DNA of 6,474 nt, from NCBI GenBank assembly GCA_002408485.1, contig DHSP01000058.1, positions 2,543 through 9,016 of the forward strand, read 5' to 3'. Shown here in pieces: positions 6,373 to 6,474 of the stretch. The translations under genes and the position numbers were made by a program. The stretch comes from Proteiniphilum sp. UBA5283. Its GTDB lineage: Bacteria > Bacteroidota > Bacteroidia > Bacteroidales > Dysgonomonadaceae. Position 1 is the stretch's first letter; each line of letters begins with the position of its first letter. The notes beneath the pieces were generated by a model. It was not told where the DNA came from. It searched no databases and saw only the letters and a program-made list of their open reading frames with translations.

Positions 6373-6474
6373 ATGACCCAGAACTCTTTTTTAAACATCA
6401 TTGAACAAAGCATCCGGAATAACTGGAGTGCACCGGCGATGACCGACTTTGAGGGGAGAACCTTTACTTATAAA
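6373..6474 (+). CDS. AMP-binding long-chain acyl-CoA synthetase (partial, N-terminus only)
   Basis: The ATG at 6373 opens a frame of 34 codons that runs in frame to the right edge. The peptide has an N-terminal helix (FLNIIEQSIRNNW, residues 6-18) followed by APAMTDFEGRTFTYK (20-34). This matches the usual opening of Bacteroidetes AMP-dependent long-chain fatty acid CoA ligases, where a 'P-A-x-x-D-x-x-G-x-x-x-T-Y' block precedes the adenylation domain. These enzymes make acyl-CoA from a fatty acid, ATP and CoA at the cytoplasmic membrane. None of the adenylation motifs falls in the window, so the call rests on the N-terminal pattern. The gene is divergent from the operon, which gives no reason to link the two functionally. 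Confidence 0.7.
   Translation, partial: MTQNSFLNIIEQSIRNNWSAPAMTDFEGRTFTYK

Overview
The window looks like a chromosomal segment from a member of the Bacteroidetes, most likely order Bacteroidales. The main reasons are a DUF3127 protein, secreted Gfo/Idh/MocA oxidoreductases next to a DUF1080 lipoprotein, A/T-rich leaders without clear Shine-Dalgarno sites, and TAnnTTTG-type -7 promoter elements. A closer placement (for example a Dysgonomonadaceae-like genus) would be a guess.

Layout. At the left edge (1-182, minus) is the N-terminal part of a small DUF3127 gene. A strong intrinsic terminator (335-361, minus) separates it from a five-gene block on the minus strand. Read in the direction of transcription, from right to left, this block encodes a DoxX-family membrane protein (5952-5449), a 553-residue Tat-type Gfo/Idh/MocA oxidoreductase (5392-3731), a 489-residue Tat-exported Gfo/Idh/MocA oxidoreductase (3688-2219), a DUF1080 lipoprotein (2123-1347) and a TIM-barrel sugar isomerase/epimerase-like lipoprotein (1284-388). 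The gaps are 56, 42, 95 and 62 bases, and the only strong terminator is after the last gene, so one operon is the simplest reading. The 95-base gap holds a hairpin that could attenuate transcription or set an mRNA end. To the right, a 420-base AT-rich divergent intergenic region (5953-6372) leads into the first 34 codons of a plus-strand AMP-binding acyl-CoA synthetase.

How the genes may work together. All four soluble products carry export signals (two Tat, two lipoprotein), so the pathway is probably periplasmic or on the envelope. DUF1080 is now called the 3-keto-disaccharide hydrolase domain, and Gfo/Idh/MocA enzymes commonly oxidise sugar hydroxyls. The set therefore fits redox-assisted glycoside breakdown: oxidise a sugar (probably at C3) to a keto-glycoside, cleave it with the DUF1080 enzyme and/or the TIM-barrel enzyme, then reduce the keto sugar back. 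The DoxX protein is the least explained partner. It could connect periplasmic NAD(H)-bound oxidoreductases to the respiratory quinone pool, but this is inference only. No transporter, classical glycoside hydrolase or regulator lies in the window, so the natural substrate cannot be read from it.
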